Shown here in pieces: positions 40,514-48,851 of a stretch of DNA of 64,000 nucleotides. The stretch comes from Candidatus Poribacteria bacterium (GTDB taxonomy: Bacteria; Poribacteria; WGA-4E; WGA-3G): positions 1 to 64,000 of the forward strand of contig JAJEIP010000081.1 in the NCBI GenBank assembly GCA_022827885.1. Reading direction: 5' to 3'. A model generated the notes under the pieces. The model was not told the DNA's origin and made no database searches. It worked only from the letters and a program-made list of their open reading frames with translations. A program made the position numbers and the translations under genes. How positions within the stretch are numbered: position 1 is the first letter of the stretch; each line of letters starts with the position of its first letter.

Positions 40514-43075
40514 TCACCGTAACACTGCTAAACGTCCGAAGGTCTGTGCCGTCTCGTCTCCGACGACAGCACGTATCCTGAAAAAATAGACACCATTGGC
40601 AAGTAATATACCGTCAGCGTCTCGGGCATCCCACATAAATTCGTTGTAGCCTTCATTCGCAGAACCCCCTTTCAAGATATTTACGACCCGTCCGGATGTG
40701 GTGTAAATTTTAACAGAAACTTCATCTGCATCCAACGATAACTGATAGGTAAACGTTGTTTCTTCTTTCAGAGGATTCGGATAGTTGTGAACATCCCAAA
40801 TTCGGAAAGGGGTTTCCTCCGGTGAGAAGCCCTCATCGTGTTTCTGGAGCGTCTTATAATCGAAACTCGTTAACCACGCAACTTCTGCGTTTAAGGTACT
40901 CAGCAACTCCGCTTCAATCGTCCGATGCGAATACCCGAAGAGCGGGATAAATTCCTCAATCCCTTTAATATGGGGTTGTATGGACTTTGAAAATTCTATT
41001 GCGCTCGTGATTTTTGCGCGGATCGCCTCTTCCGTCCCCGGTTCGTAGCCGAGTGCTATTGCTTCCACCAACTTGGCTCGACTTTCAAAGAACAGCACCC
41101 AGAGTTCCATCAAGCGAACGGCATCGTGTAAATCCTCGGTCGCTTCCACGTCAAAAGGCTCTGCGATCTCACTCGCTACTCGTATCTCGTTCGCAGCTTG
41201 CTGTTGTGGTGCCAAAAGTGCAGTGAACCGATTTACGGCGAGTCTGGCGATGTCCAGTTCTGGGATAGCCAACGTATCTTCAACAGCCCGCGGTCCAACC
41301 AAGGTCCAGAATCGCGTTGCGAGTCCAGCAGAACCGCTGCCATACGTGCCACCAACGGTCAAGGATCCAGCGTAATCTGAGAAATAACTTGCCATGTTCC
41401 ATCCGTTTACTCGCAAGGCACTGAGAATGTGTGCCGCGGCTTCGGGGTTTCCGTATCGGGCTATCAACTCATTTCGGAGGAGTTGATAATGGTCAAGGTT
41501 AATATCCCAATTGAGGCTTGCACTGACAAGCCGGTCAAGGTATCCCAACCCTTGTGTTGCGCCTTGGACAGTAAACCCACCGAGTCCGACGACTTCGGGG
41601 TTATTGGCAAGTTGTCGGACACCTTGAACGAACAGATCGCTCTCCAGCATCCAGAACGGCATTACCTCCTCTACTTCATGCGAAAGGACTATAAAGCGGT
41701 GTCCGATTTCTCCGAGTGCCCTCACTTGTGGAATAGGCACGCCTGCACTCGCGACGGGTTCGCCATCTGCGCCCCATTTCCGCGAGAAAATAGTGCCTTT
41801 CGGCAACTGTTGTGCATAAACGCCTGCGGCATCTTTAAGCCAACTGCTGTCATACCCAGAAATATAAAATTTGAAGTCCGGACGTATCTCCCGTGCGGCA
41901 CTGATAATCGTAAAATAGACTTGCCACAGTTTTGCTTGTCCCTGTTCCGTTCTATCACCACAATCAGGACAATCACACGCGCGGGTCTCATATCCCCAAG
42001 AACGTAGATGAAAACCCGCAAGCGCAGGATAGGTGCGCACGATCGTCTGTGTCAGCTCCCGCGCGAGCGTATGAAACGCGGGTTTAGACCAACAGAAGGG
42101 TCGATAAGAGACTTCATTGCGAGACGCACCGTAAAGCACCGCCGGTCCAAGGAGATCAGGACGCTGTTGAATCAGTGCCTCTGTCGGTTCGCCCGTCACA
42201 TACATGAAAAGATAAGCATCAATACCGCGTTGTGCGAGCGCATTAAACCGATTTTGTAGTGTCGCAATGCGTTCTCGCCGTTGTCCTATCGGTTCATCTT
42301 GCAAGGCTTCAAAGGCAGGTGTGTCAACGTATTTAAACGCGGTTCCGAACCCATCTTCAATCCCCGTGCCGGTCCATACCCCCTCACCACCACTCATGTT
42401 GATACGGTGGCGTGCGAGCCAATCAGGATCCTCTATCTCCAACACAGCACGCACCGGATAAAATGGCGATGAGGTTTCGTTCATGAACGGCACGAGCAGT
42501 GCTTGCGCTTTGGCAACCGGTAGCTCGGGATGGACAGGTTGTAAACCCGTTAGTGCCGTAATACAGTTTTCTATGAAGGCGTACGCCCCATAAATCACAC
42601 CTCTCTCGGTGTGCGCCGTCACAACAATGACGATCTCTCTGCCGACCTCTACTGTTTTGATACGATACCCTTCGTCTCCGAGTCCTTTTGCCAATGTCAA
42701 TTCTACATTCGCCTGTAATCCTGCGATCGTTGGATTCGACGCTGGCGTGCCGATTACAATCACGGTTTGTGTTTCGGTTTGTTGACGATTGGTCCGGATG
42801 TCGAGTGTGGCACCTGTGAATTGCTGGATGAAGGATTGGATTTCAGCAGCTGCAAACTGTTCCTGTTCCGAAGCACTCGCCCCCACCTGCAGTGTCGCCC
42901 TCGGTTCACCGGATACTGCGATCGGAATTTGATCACTCCTCGCTGGTAGGACGAACAGGACGCTCCAGAAGATCGCCGTCATTAGAAGAATTGTCAGTGG
43001 TCCCGCTGAAAACCGATTGTTAATTGTCGATGGTTTCCAATACACCGGTGGTTTCCATTTAGTGAAAATGTTCAC
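40514..43075 (-). CDS. Large secreted glycoside-hydrolase-like protein with FlgD-Ig tail
   Basis: About 853 residues. A signal anchor (LTILLMTAIFWSVLFVLPARS) is followed by an alpha/beta domain (AAAEIQSFIQQFTGATLDIR, GDEGYRIKTV, RGVIYGAYAFIE), the N-terminal fold shared by GH20 and GH67 enzymes. Then comes a TIM-barrel-like part with LTRGI-type strands (PALAGFHLRSWGYETRACDC, DFKFYISGYDS) and a helical part. The C-terminus is a FlgD-Ig/T9SS-like domain (DVHNYPNPLKEETTFTYQLS, WDARDADGILLANGVYFFRI). Catalytic residues cannot be named. The GTG at 43075 (AGGGA 7 bases before) is chosen over a GTG at 43105; both overlap the ZIP gene end. Confidence 0.68.
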   Translation of the reverse strand: MNIFTKWKPPVYWKPSTINNRFSAGPLTILLMTAIFWSVLFVLPARSDQIPIAVSGEPRATLQVGASASEQEQFAAAEIQSFIQQFTGATLDIRTNRQQTETQTVIVIGTPASNPTIAGLQANVELTLAKGLGDEGYRIKTVEVGREIVIVVTAHTERGVIYGAYAFIENCITALTGLQPVHPELPVAKAQALLVPFMNETSSPFYPVRAVLEIEDPDWLARHRINMSGGEGVWTGTGIEDGFGTAFKYVDTPAFEALQDEPIGQRRERIATLQNRFNALAQRGIDAYLFMYVTGEPTEALIQQRPDLLGPAVLYGASRNEVSYRPFCWSKPAFHTLARELTQTIVRTYPALAGFHLRSWGYETRACDCPDCGDRTEQGQAKLWQVYFTIISAAREIRPDFKFYISGYDSSWLKDAAGVYAQQLPKGTIFSRKWGADGEPVASAGVPIPQVRALGEIGHRFIVLSHEVEEVMPFWMLESDLFVQGVRQLANNPEVVGLGGFTVQGATQGLGYLDRLVSASLNWDINLDHYQLLRNELIARYGNPEAAAHILSALRVNGWNMASYFSDYAGSLTVGGTYGSGSAGLATRFWTLVGPRAVEDTLAIPELDIARLAVNRFTALLAPQQQAANEIRVASEIAEPFDVEATEDLHDAVRLMELWVLFFESRAKLVEAIALGYEPGTEEAIRAKITSAIEFSKSIQPHIKGIEEFIPLFGYSHRTIEAELLSTLNAEVAWLTSFDYKTLQKHDEGFSPEETPFRIWDVHNYPNPLKEETTFTYQLSLDADEVSVKIYTTSGRVVNILKGGSANEGYNEFMWDARDADGILLANGVYFFRIRAVVGDETAQTFGRLAVLR

Positions 43076-43805
43076 CCTCAAATCCCTGGAAGAAATAGAT
43101 AACACAAAAGGTTAAGACGAATCCGATGACAAAAAGCACCTTGGCAAAACGACTCAAACTTGTCTGTGCGGTGGTATAGTTGCCACGAAACCCGTCCATT
43201 ACGACGTGTAAGAGCGTGCCAACAGCGAATGCTGTCAGGTAGTCTGTTAATTCACCGAAAGCCCCGCGGAGAAGCTGCTCGCCGAGTGCCGCTCCGATAA
43301 CGGGTCCAAGTATCAGCGGTGTCAGTCGAATGAGTGCCTTAACAAAAGTTTGATTCCGCAGGAGTGCAACAGCGATAAGCGCCCCAACAGGTAAGCGATG
43401 GATCAGTATGCCGAACGCGAGTGCGCCGCCGAGCATCTCCTCTCTCGCGGCGATAACCAAATTAAGTCCGTCTGCCAGTGAGTGCAACGATAGCCCAAGA
43501 ACGGTTAAGTTGATGCCCCATCTCTTGTCTGTATTATTTGTCCGCCGCCCCGTGTCCGCGGGCTGATGTGTCGTGAGATGTTCTATCGCCGAAATTAAGA
43601 AAAACCCGCCCCACATTACAAGGATCGTGATGTAACCTACCTCGGTGTAAAGGTGCATCATCATCACCAAGACGATGCCGAGTACTGCGCCCGCTGTCAA
43701 TCCAAAAATGTGTCCGAAATGTCGCTGCTGCCCTCGTGAAACAAAAGCGATTCCCGCCCCAAGTGGAACCGTCACTACCGCAATTGCCAGATAGAATATA
43801 AGCAT
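43059..43805 (-). CDS. ZIP-family metal transporter
   Basis: A 248-residue inner-membrane protein with eight hydrophobic segments. The helix-4 motif is LSLHSLADGLNL (HSxADG where ZIPs have HNxPEG) and helix 5 has ILIHRLPVGALI, giving the two metal-site histidines. The last residues FEGEHFH are His-rich, possibly binding metal. ZIP proteins move zinc, iron or manganese into the cytoplasm. It overlaps the next gene on the same strand. No clear ribosome site precedes the ATG. Confidence 0.82.
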   Translation of the reverse strand: MLIFYLAIAVVTVPLGAGIAFVSRGQQRHFGHIFGLTAGAVLGIVLVMMMHLYTEVGYITILVMWGGFFLISAIEHLTTHQPADTGRRTNNTDKRWGINLTVLGLSLHSLADGLNLVIAAREEMLGGALAFGILIHRLPVGALIAVALLRNQTFVKALIRLTPLILGPVIGAALGEQLLRGAFGELTDYLTAFAVGTLLHVVMDGFRGNYTTAQTSLSRFAKVLFVIGFVLTFCVIYFFQGFEGEHFH

Positions 43806-43855
43806 AGTGCAAGTATAACAGACTTCGGATCGTAATGCAATTTTTTAATTTTTTC

Positions 43856-43884
43856 TTGACGCGTTTTCACATTAATGTTAGAAT
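43856..43884 (+). promoter_or_regulatory. Sigma-70-type promoter of the 145-residue orphan gene
   Basis: TTGACG (43856-43861), a 17-base spacer and TAGAAT (43879-43884), about 85 bases before the ATG at 43973. It overlaps the region just after an AAAATTAAAA-type inverted module (43842-43855). Confidence 0.5.
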
Positions 43885-43972
43885 TTTCTTCCGATACATA
43901 CGACTTCGCACAAACCAAAACCCGAGTGGGTGTTACGTTTATAATTTGCTATATGGTAAAGGATTAATAGAA

Positions 43973-44410
43973 ATGTTAGAGAAAATTTTTGATGCTATTA
44001 TTGGATTTATGCTTAATCGAGACCTGGAAAAAGAGGTCGGCATTCGGCATAAGTTATTGACAGGTAAAGTGTTACAGATTCCCTCAAAAATCTTAGATAG
44101 ATTCGTTGATTTTATGATAAGCACTCGATACGCTTACTACGTAAAGATGCGAAGTGATATGCTCAAGGGGGGTGTTGTTGAGATGCCCTCAAATATCTTT
44201 GATTGGAAAGCACTTGAACGCGCCAGTGGCTTTCTACGCGTCTACATGGAAGACTGCCACGATGAGTTCAAAGAAGAGTATGATGGGAACTTCCTTGATG
44301 AAGATTTTAAAGAATGGTTCCGTCATTTTCATGTTGAACGTCCGGCGCGTAAAGCGGCGAAAAAATCTGTTTCTGAGGCTTTACTCGCGGACGATTTGCC
44401 GAGGGTTTGA
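43973..44410 (+). CDS. Uncharacterised 145-residue protein
   Basis: No family is recognised. It starts MLEKIFDAIIGFMLNRDLEK and carries two segments with the same word order: LLTGKVLQIPSKILDRFVDFM (about 25-45) and MLKGGVVEMPSNIFDWKALE (about 60-80), which suggests an internal duplication of a short motif L.G.V..(I/M)PS.I. The C-terminal half is acidic (EDCHDEFKEEYDGNFLDEDF) and ends basic. No signal peptide or membrane segment is convincing apart from the first helix. AAAGGA lies 9 bases before the ATG and a promoter upstream, so it is probably expressed. It borders the defence-like island. Confidence 0.6.
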   Translation: MLEKIFDAIIGFMLNRDLEKEVGIRHKLLTGKVLQIPSKILDRFVDFMISTRYAYYVKMRSDMLKGGVVEMPSNIFDWKALERASGFLRVYMEDCHDEFKEEYDGNFLDEDFKEWFRHFHVERPARKAAKKSVSEALLADDLPRV

Positions 44411-44423
44411 AGCTAAAGTCCTA

Positions 44424-44460
44424 AGATGCCGGGAGTCGCGAGAACGTCAAACCGGCATCT
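44424..44460. terminator. Convergent-gene hairpin
   Basis: AGATGCCGG (44424-44432) pairs with CCGGCATCT (44452-44460), a 9-base perfect stem between the orphan gene and the DUF5131 gene; its right arm includes the DUF5131 stop region. A shared bidirectional terminator is likely, though no T-run is present. Confidence 0.5.
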
Positions 44461-45187
44461 CATCATAAGTTCGCTTATCCAATTCCCGCCCTGTTTTCGA
44501 TTTGCGCTTGCCACCCCACTGTTTAAAGAAAAACGGGACTTGAGCCTCTGCACATTGGTCGCGGATGTCAATAACCCATTTTTTCTTGATTTCGCGTGCG
44601 CCAGGACCCGACTCACCGCCCACGATAACCCAGTCTATTCCTTCCAACGTTAAATTTGGAAGCGCGCCAAGCAGCGGTTCAAGTGAGAGAAATTTGATCT
44701 GCGCGCCTGTTTGTCTCAGGTCATCAATCCGTTGTGTTACGCGATTGTCCTCAACACTAACCCCCATCCAGACATTCGAGGGCCATGGCAACTTCGGACT
44801 GAATTCCAGTAGTCGTTCGGATCGCTTCGTTAAGACTTGGAATTGATGCCAATGCGCCTTTTCCATTACAGAAAAAACTTTCTGAATGTAAGATAATTCG
44901 ATCTTTTCATGAAACAGGTCGCTCATGGAGTTGACAAAGATTCGACGCGGTGTTTTCCACTTCAGTGGTTCGTTAAGCAGCTTCGGAACGGGGCGCACTT
45001 CTGTTGTCCAGCGCGGTCCTGCTTTGGTATTCTCAGCCAAACCTTCGTAAGCCATGCCTTTTCCCGAGAATCGTGCCGCTATCCGTTCGGCGTAACAGAA
45101 CCGACAGCCTTCTGAAACACGGGTGCAACCGCGCACAGGATTCCATGTAGATTCTGTCCACTCGATTTTTGAAGATTGGGATGCCAT
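44447..45187 (-). CDS. DUF5131 / phage Gp37-Gp68 family protein (three-Cys-motif protein)
   Basis: A 246-residue protein with the pattern KIEWTESTWNPVRGCTRVSE, then GCRFCYAERIA, whose Cys residues (CxxxxxxCxxC) resemble a radical-SAM-type cluster site; the IFVNSMSDLFHE and MGVSVED blocks and VIVGGESGPGAR complete the DUF5131/Gp37-68 signature. No reaction is established. It follows the tcmP gene by 11 bases on the same strand, and the two families are known partners, named after each other. AGAGG lies just before the ATG. Its setting next to restriction-modification genes suggests a role linked to foreign DNA. Confidence 0.85.
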   Translation of the reverse strand: MASQSSKIEWTESTWNPVRGCTRVSEGCRFCYAERIAARFSGKGMAYEGLAENTKAGPRWTTEVRPVPKLLNEPLKWKTPRRIFVNSMSDLFHEKIELSYIQKVFSVMEKAHWHQFQVLTKRSERLLEFSPKLPWPSNVWMGVSVEDNRVTQRIDDLRQTGAQIKFLSLEPLLGALPNLTLEGIDWVIVGGESGPGAREIKKKWVIDIRDQCAEAQVPFFFKQWGGKRKSKTGRELDKRTYDEMPV

Positions 45188-45198
45188 TGGTTCACCTC

Positions 45199-46119
45199 TT
45201 ATCCTAAGAGCGTTAGTTGTGACGGGTTTTGCATGCCCTCTAAGATTTCTTGGGCAATCTTAACTGCTATTGGAGCACCTTTTGGGTTTCCCGCAGCGAA
45301 GCAGAGGAGATATAATGGAACATTCTTTGAATTGCGCAAAAGAAGTGGATTAGCAGCTACGCCATTAAATATTCCTTGTAATCGCTCAATGAAATACTGC
45401 TCAATTGTCGTAAAAATATCGCCCGTTTTTTGCCACTGCTCCTCATCAAAGAGCGAGATTTGCTCAGCTAATTGATAGAACACTTCGTACCAATCAGGTT
45501 CACCAAAAAACAGGTCAAGCCTCTCTCGTAGAGAAGATCGAATTTCCCCATTCCTTTTCAGCAATCGGTTTACAGTACCAAGTGGGAATAAAATCCACAA
45601 GTCAATAGCTTGGGTTCCAGCGATAGACTCTATGGTTTTCCAGTCTACTTGCATTCCATAGGGATCAAGAAAGACCAGTGCCCGATGGTTTTTCCAATTT
45701 TTTCCGCATAAATTTTTCAAATACTCATTCGCATCCTCACGCCTACACTCAATCATATCTTCTGAAAATTCCGCTTTGAGCAGAAATTCTTTTTTTAATT
45801 CCTCTAATTCCGCGTATCTGTTTGTATTTTTCTCTATGAAAACGTATTTCATGAAGGGCGGTTCCACTTCTAAGGCGTTCCGTGCTGAACCATCATGAAA
45901 ACTCACTACTTCAGGGGCAACAAGATCCGGAAACATCAACTCTTCAGTATCCTCATCATTTTCCATGTCACGGTATCCAGTCCCAGCAAAAGCATCAATG
46001 TAAGCATATTGGAAGTGCTGTTTGTTCATAATTGTTGTGTAGGCGTGCAGGTATTTTCCCACACATTCCAGTTTTTGCTCCGTCCAATTTCCACCAAATC
46101 TATGTCCAAGATTATTCAT
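45199..46119 (-). CDS. tcmP: Three-Cys-motif partner protein TcmP
   Basis: About 306 residues with YAYIDAFAGTGYRD (about residue 39), which resembles a methyltransferase SAM loop, and LVFLDPYGMQVDWKTIE (about 148), like motif IV. The start WTEQKLECVGKYLHAYTTIM matches TcmP proteins. A Rossmann methyltransferase fold is thus likely, but its substrate is unknown. The ATG at 46119 (AAGGAAGG upstream) is preferred to GTG 46125. It forms a two-gene unit with DUF5131 (11 bases apart). Confidence 0.85.
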   Translation of the reverse strand: MNNLGHRFGGNWTEQKLECVGKYLHAYTTIMNKQHFQYAYIDAFAGTGYRDMENDEDTEELMFPDLVAPEVVSFHDGSARNALEVEPPFMKYVFIEKNTNRYAELEELKKEFLLKAEFSEDMIECRREDANEYLKNLCGKNWKNHRALVFLDPYGMQVDWKTIESIAGTQAIDLWILFPLGTVNRLLKRNGEIRSSLRERLDLFFGEPDWYEVFYQLAEQISLFDEEQWQKTGDIFTTIEQYFIERLQGIFNGVAANPLLLRNSKNVPLYLLCFAAGNPKGAPIAVKIAQEILEGMQNPSQLTLLG

Positions 46120-46378
46120 ATTCACCTTCCTTTTTTAGGTTTAGTAAGTTCTCTATTAAATTATACTAATTTTTGTTAAGTTTTGTCAAGTTAATATTTT
46201 ATATCGTTTTCCATCATTTTTTCGTGAGATGTGAAACGCGAATCATGTTTTCTGTGCATCCCTGAAAGCGTAACTGTCAGCAATCAGCGGTTAGTTATTA
46301 GAAAAGGCCGGGAATCGGAGTTCCCTCCTACAGAAAAATAGGGTCATTCAATTGTAGGTTTTTTCGGCGTTTTCGCCA

Positions 46379-46410
46379 AGACATCGCGAGCACAACTCGC
46401 TCCTACAGGG
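46379..46410 (+). repeat. GACATCGYGARCACA-type palindromic repeat
   Basis: AGACATCGCGAGCACAACTC, then GCTCCTACAGG, forms GCGAG-CACAA-CTCGC. A second copy at 52311-52343 reads GAACATCGTGAACACAGCTC, then ACTCCTACAG, where the stem pair changes from G/C to T/A (GTGA/TCAC). The stretch 46126-46541 otherwise shows AT-rich DNA, a GGGAA/TTCCC hairpin (46309-46324) and no gene. Confidence 0.6.
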
Positions 46411-46541
46411 AATTCTTGGGAACCGAAAACCCAAAATTTCGGAAAATCGAATAGCCCTGGGGCATTAGTAGACATCCGTTTCAATTTATGTTACTATATT
46501 TAGAAGAAAGCGTGCAGAATGCATAGTCTTTATAATACCAA

Positions 46542-46666
46542 GCGCGTAGTCCGTAACATTGTCCTGCAGGTTTCCTTTATAAGAGACCTGCGTTAGGAAG
46601 GTCGGATTCGAGCAAGGAGTATCAGAGCTCGAATGTTATCTGATTTAACCGCAAGGAAACTAAAAA
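46542..46666 (+). repeat. Dispersed leader-type repeat upstream of the PhyH gene at 46667
   Basis: It starts GCGCGTAGTCCGTAAC, has an AT/GTCCTGCAGG-centred middle (with GGTTTCCTTTATAAGAGACC) unlike the other copies, and ends TTAACCGCAAGGAAACTAAA, then AA, at the ATG. A similar middle (ATTGTCCCACAGGTTTCC) occurs at 9565-9588. Confidence 0.65.
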
Positions 46667-47482
46667 ATGGAATTCGTTCAGTTGACAGACGCACAACGTG
46701 AGGAATTTGAGGAGAACGGATACTTTATCGTGCGGTCGGTACTTGACAGCGATATGATAGATCGTTTGACTGAGGCAGGGGACCGACTCATGGAGTCGTT
46801 TGAATATAACGGCTACTATGCGCATAAGCGGGACGGTTTGGTGCAGGAGCCTGTCTTCGCAGAACTCACATCGCAGACAACAGCGATTCCCTTAATCATC
46901 CAACTGCTTGGCACAAATATCCATATCACGAATACTGCGCTCATCTACAAACATCCGCAACTGCCTGAGAAACTGGAGAGCCGTGGATGGCATCGAGATG
47001 CGGGTATATTTTTAGACCTCGGATACAAGAATTGCCCACGCGTCGGCTTGAAAGTAGGCTACTGTTTGACGGATTTCACCGTGCCGAACTCCGGTGGGAC
47101 GTTGTTTGTTCCGAAAAGCCATCTATCCGAGGAACCGTTGGGGATCCCCGAAGGCGAAATTGATCCAATTGAACCCTGCGATGAACCCGTTTTGCGTGCA
47201 GGCGATGCGTTTTTCTTTGAAAACCGAATCTATCACACCGCCGGTGTCAACTTTACGGAGAATGTCGCTAAGGTTGTTATCTACGGATACCACTATGCAT
47301 GGCTCAAGCCGGAACCTTATTTATTATATTACAATGACACACTGCAACCTGAAGCGTCGGTGATGGAGAACCTGGACGATCTTGGCAATCAATTTCTCGG
47401 TGGCGGCGGGGGTGCAGCGGCGGCGTGGGCAGCAGCACATAATTTGCAGTTTGAGGAAGTCCCACACGTCGTGACAATCTGA
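46667..47482 (+). CDS. Phytanoyl-CoA dioxygenase (PhyH) family protein
   Basis: A 271-residue Fe(II)/2-oxoglutarate oxygenase-like protein. HxD lies in SRGWHRDAGIFLD (about residue 107), the strand NSGGTLFVPKSH at about 143 and the distal His in FENRIYHTAGVNFT (about 190). The C-terminus has a Gly/Ala-rich run (GGGGGAAAAWAAAH). The first 40 residues are nearly the same as those of the incomplete gene at the right window edge. The gene is bracketed by the dispersed repeat: a direct copy before the ATG and an inverted copy directly after the stop. Confidence 0.88.
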   Translation: MEFVQLTDAQREEFEENGYFIVRSVLDSDMIDRLTEAGDRLMESFEYNGYYAHKRDGLVQEPVFAELTSQTTAIPLIIQLLGTNIHITNTALIYKHPQLPEKLESRGWHRDAGIFLDLGYKNCPRVGLKVGYCLTDFTVPNSGGTLFVPKSHLSEEPLGIPEGEIDPIEPCDEPVLRAGDAFFFENRIYHTAGVNFTENVAKVVIYGYHYAWLKPEPYLLYYNDTLQPEASVMENLDDLGNQFLGGGGGAAAAWAAAHNLQFEEVPHVVTI

Positions 47483-47568
47483 TTTTTTAATTTTCCTTGC
47501 GGTTAAGTGACGCGATCCGAACACAGAAGTTTTTCGCCATAGAGCCGCCCTCCATTTCATTACGGGCT
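47483..47568 (-). repeat. Inverted copy of the dispersed leader-type repeat abutting the PhyH stop
   Basis: The reverse strand begins AGCCCGTAATGAAATGGAGG, has GCGGCTCTATGGCG and ends CACTTAACCGCAAGGAAAAT then TAAAAAA against the stop TGA (47480-47482). No reverse-strand gene follows, so this copy cannot serve as a leader in the usual way. Confidence 0.8.
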
Positions 47569-47618
47569 TAGTTCCTGCTACTAAGAAGAGATAGGGAGCC
47601 CATTTTCACTGACTCCTG

Positions 47619-48716
47619 TTAAGTGGCTACGGAGACAGGCATCTTGTAGAAGGCGCGAGCATTTTCTGCCATGATTTTGCGCTTGAGCGTTGGTGAGAGA
47701 CTTTTCGGGAGTGCTTGATCGGGAGAATCGAAGTCCCAATGCGGATAATCGGTTGCGAACATCAACCTATCATCTAAGTCGAGTTGCGCGAGCAGTTGAT
47801 CGAAGTATTCCTGTTTGGGTGGTTCTTCAATCGGCTGCGTTGTAATCCAGAAGTGTTCCCGGATGTACTCAGAAGGCAATCGTTTCAGCTCAGGCACCTC
47901 GTCCTTTAGTTTTTTCCATGCCCGATCCAGTCGCCACATCAACGGGGGTAGCCACGCGAAACCGCCCTCAATGAGAGCTACCTTGAGCGTCGGGAATTGC
48001 TCAAAGACTCCCTCGCAGACGAGACTCGTTACCTGTGTCTGAAACGCCTGTGTCATCCCTGCGTGGTCCTCAATGTAGTGTGAGGGTCTCCCGACAGCGG
48101 TAATCGGTCCGACACCGACACCGGTGAAATGGATGCCAATCGGGAGGTCGTGCTGGACTGCCGTTTCATACATCTTCCAGTATCTCCGTCGTCCTAAAGG
48201 TTCCATCGTGCGAGCGAGCAGCAATATTTGCACGAACCCCGGATGGTCGGCCACTCTATTAATCTCGGCAGTGGCGAATTCTGCGTCGTCGCATGCGACG
48301 ATGATTGAGGCGCGGAGTCTCGGTTCTTTTTCAAGCCACTCCTCGATCTGCCAGTCGTTCACGGCACGTGCCCATGCCGCGGCGAAGGCGAGATTGGGCA
48401 TCTCACAGACCGGGGTCAGGCAGTTGAGGATACCGTATTCGATGTTGAATGCGTCCAAGAGTTGTTCACGTAGGAAATCGAGATCGGAGCCGGGACGGTG
48501 TCCGGAGGGTGTCCATGCATCGTATCTCGCCCCGAAGGGGTGGGCGCGCGGGATATATGCGCCGACGCGATCGGTTGTCCCGACCATACCGTGATGTTTC
48601 CGCCACCGTTCAGAGAGATAGGGGTACAACACCGTCTCGGAAGCGAGGGTGTTATGCACATCACAGTCGATGACTGGCGGTTTCTGCTGTTGTTTGCGTG
48701 CCTCTGTTTTTGCCAT
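47619..48716 (-). CDS. Amidohydrolase family protein (metal-dependent TIM barrel)
   Basis: A 365-residue amidohydrolase-2-like enzyme. The first strand is VIDCDVHNTL (family DxH), the mid-barrel has PIGIHFTGVG (His), LKVALIEGG, and the last metal strand is LMFATDYPHWDFDSPD (Asp). Relatives are decarboxylases or lactonases of aromatic and gamma-resorcylate type. The ATG at 48716 (AAGGAGGG before it) replaces a longer frame at 48773. A paralogue with the same order of motifs lies at 58535; the two share most core residues (DCDxHN, YLS, VNDWQIE, HPGFVQ, SEGVFE). Substrate unknown. Confidence 0.87.
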   Translation of the reverse strand: MAKTEARKQQQKPPVIDCDVHNTLASETVLYPYLSERWRKHHGMVGTTDRVGAYIPRAHPFGARYDAWTPSGHRPGSDLDFLREQLLDAFNIEYGILNCLTPVCEMPNLAFAAAWARAVNDWQIEEWLEKEPRLRASIIVACDDAEFATAEINRVADHPGFVQILLLARTMEPLGRRRYWKMYETAVQHDLPIGIHFTGVGVGPITAVGRPSHYIEDHAGMTQAFQTQVTSLVCEGVFEQFPTLKVALIEGGFAWLPPLMWRLDRAWKKLKDEVPELKRLPSEYIREHFWITTQPIEEPPKQEYFDQLLAQLDLDDRLMFATDYPHWDFDSPDQALPKSLSPTLKRKIMAENARAFYKMPVSVAT

Positions 48717-48851
48717 CTTTTCCCTCCTTACAGTCAAGGACCTGGTTTCGTTATGAGCAGCTTTATCGCCCATTATTTTCTTGGCGTTCTCGGTATTGCT
48801 GATGCCTTCTAATGATGTCTATATATTCTATGTTTTACCATGGTTAACTAT

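Noticed and set aside
47483-47568. Leader of a reverse-strand gene
   Set aside because: No reverse-strand start follows the module; it runs straight into the 3' end of the PhyH gene.
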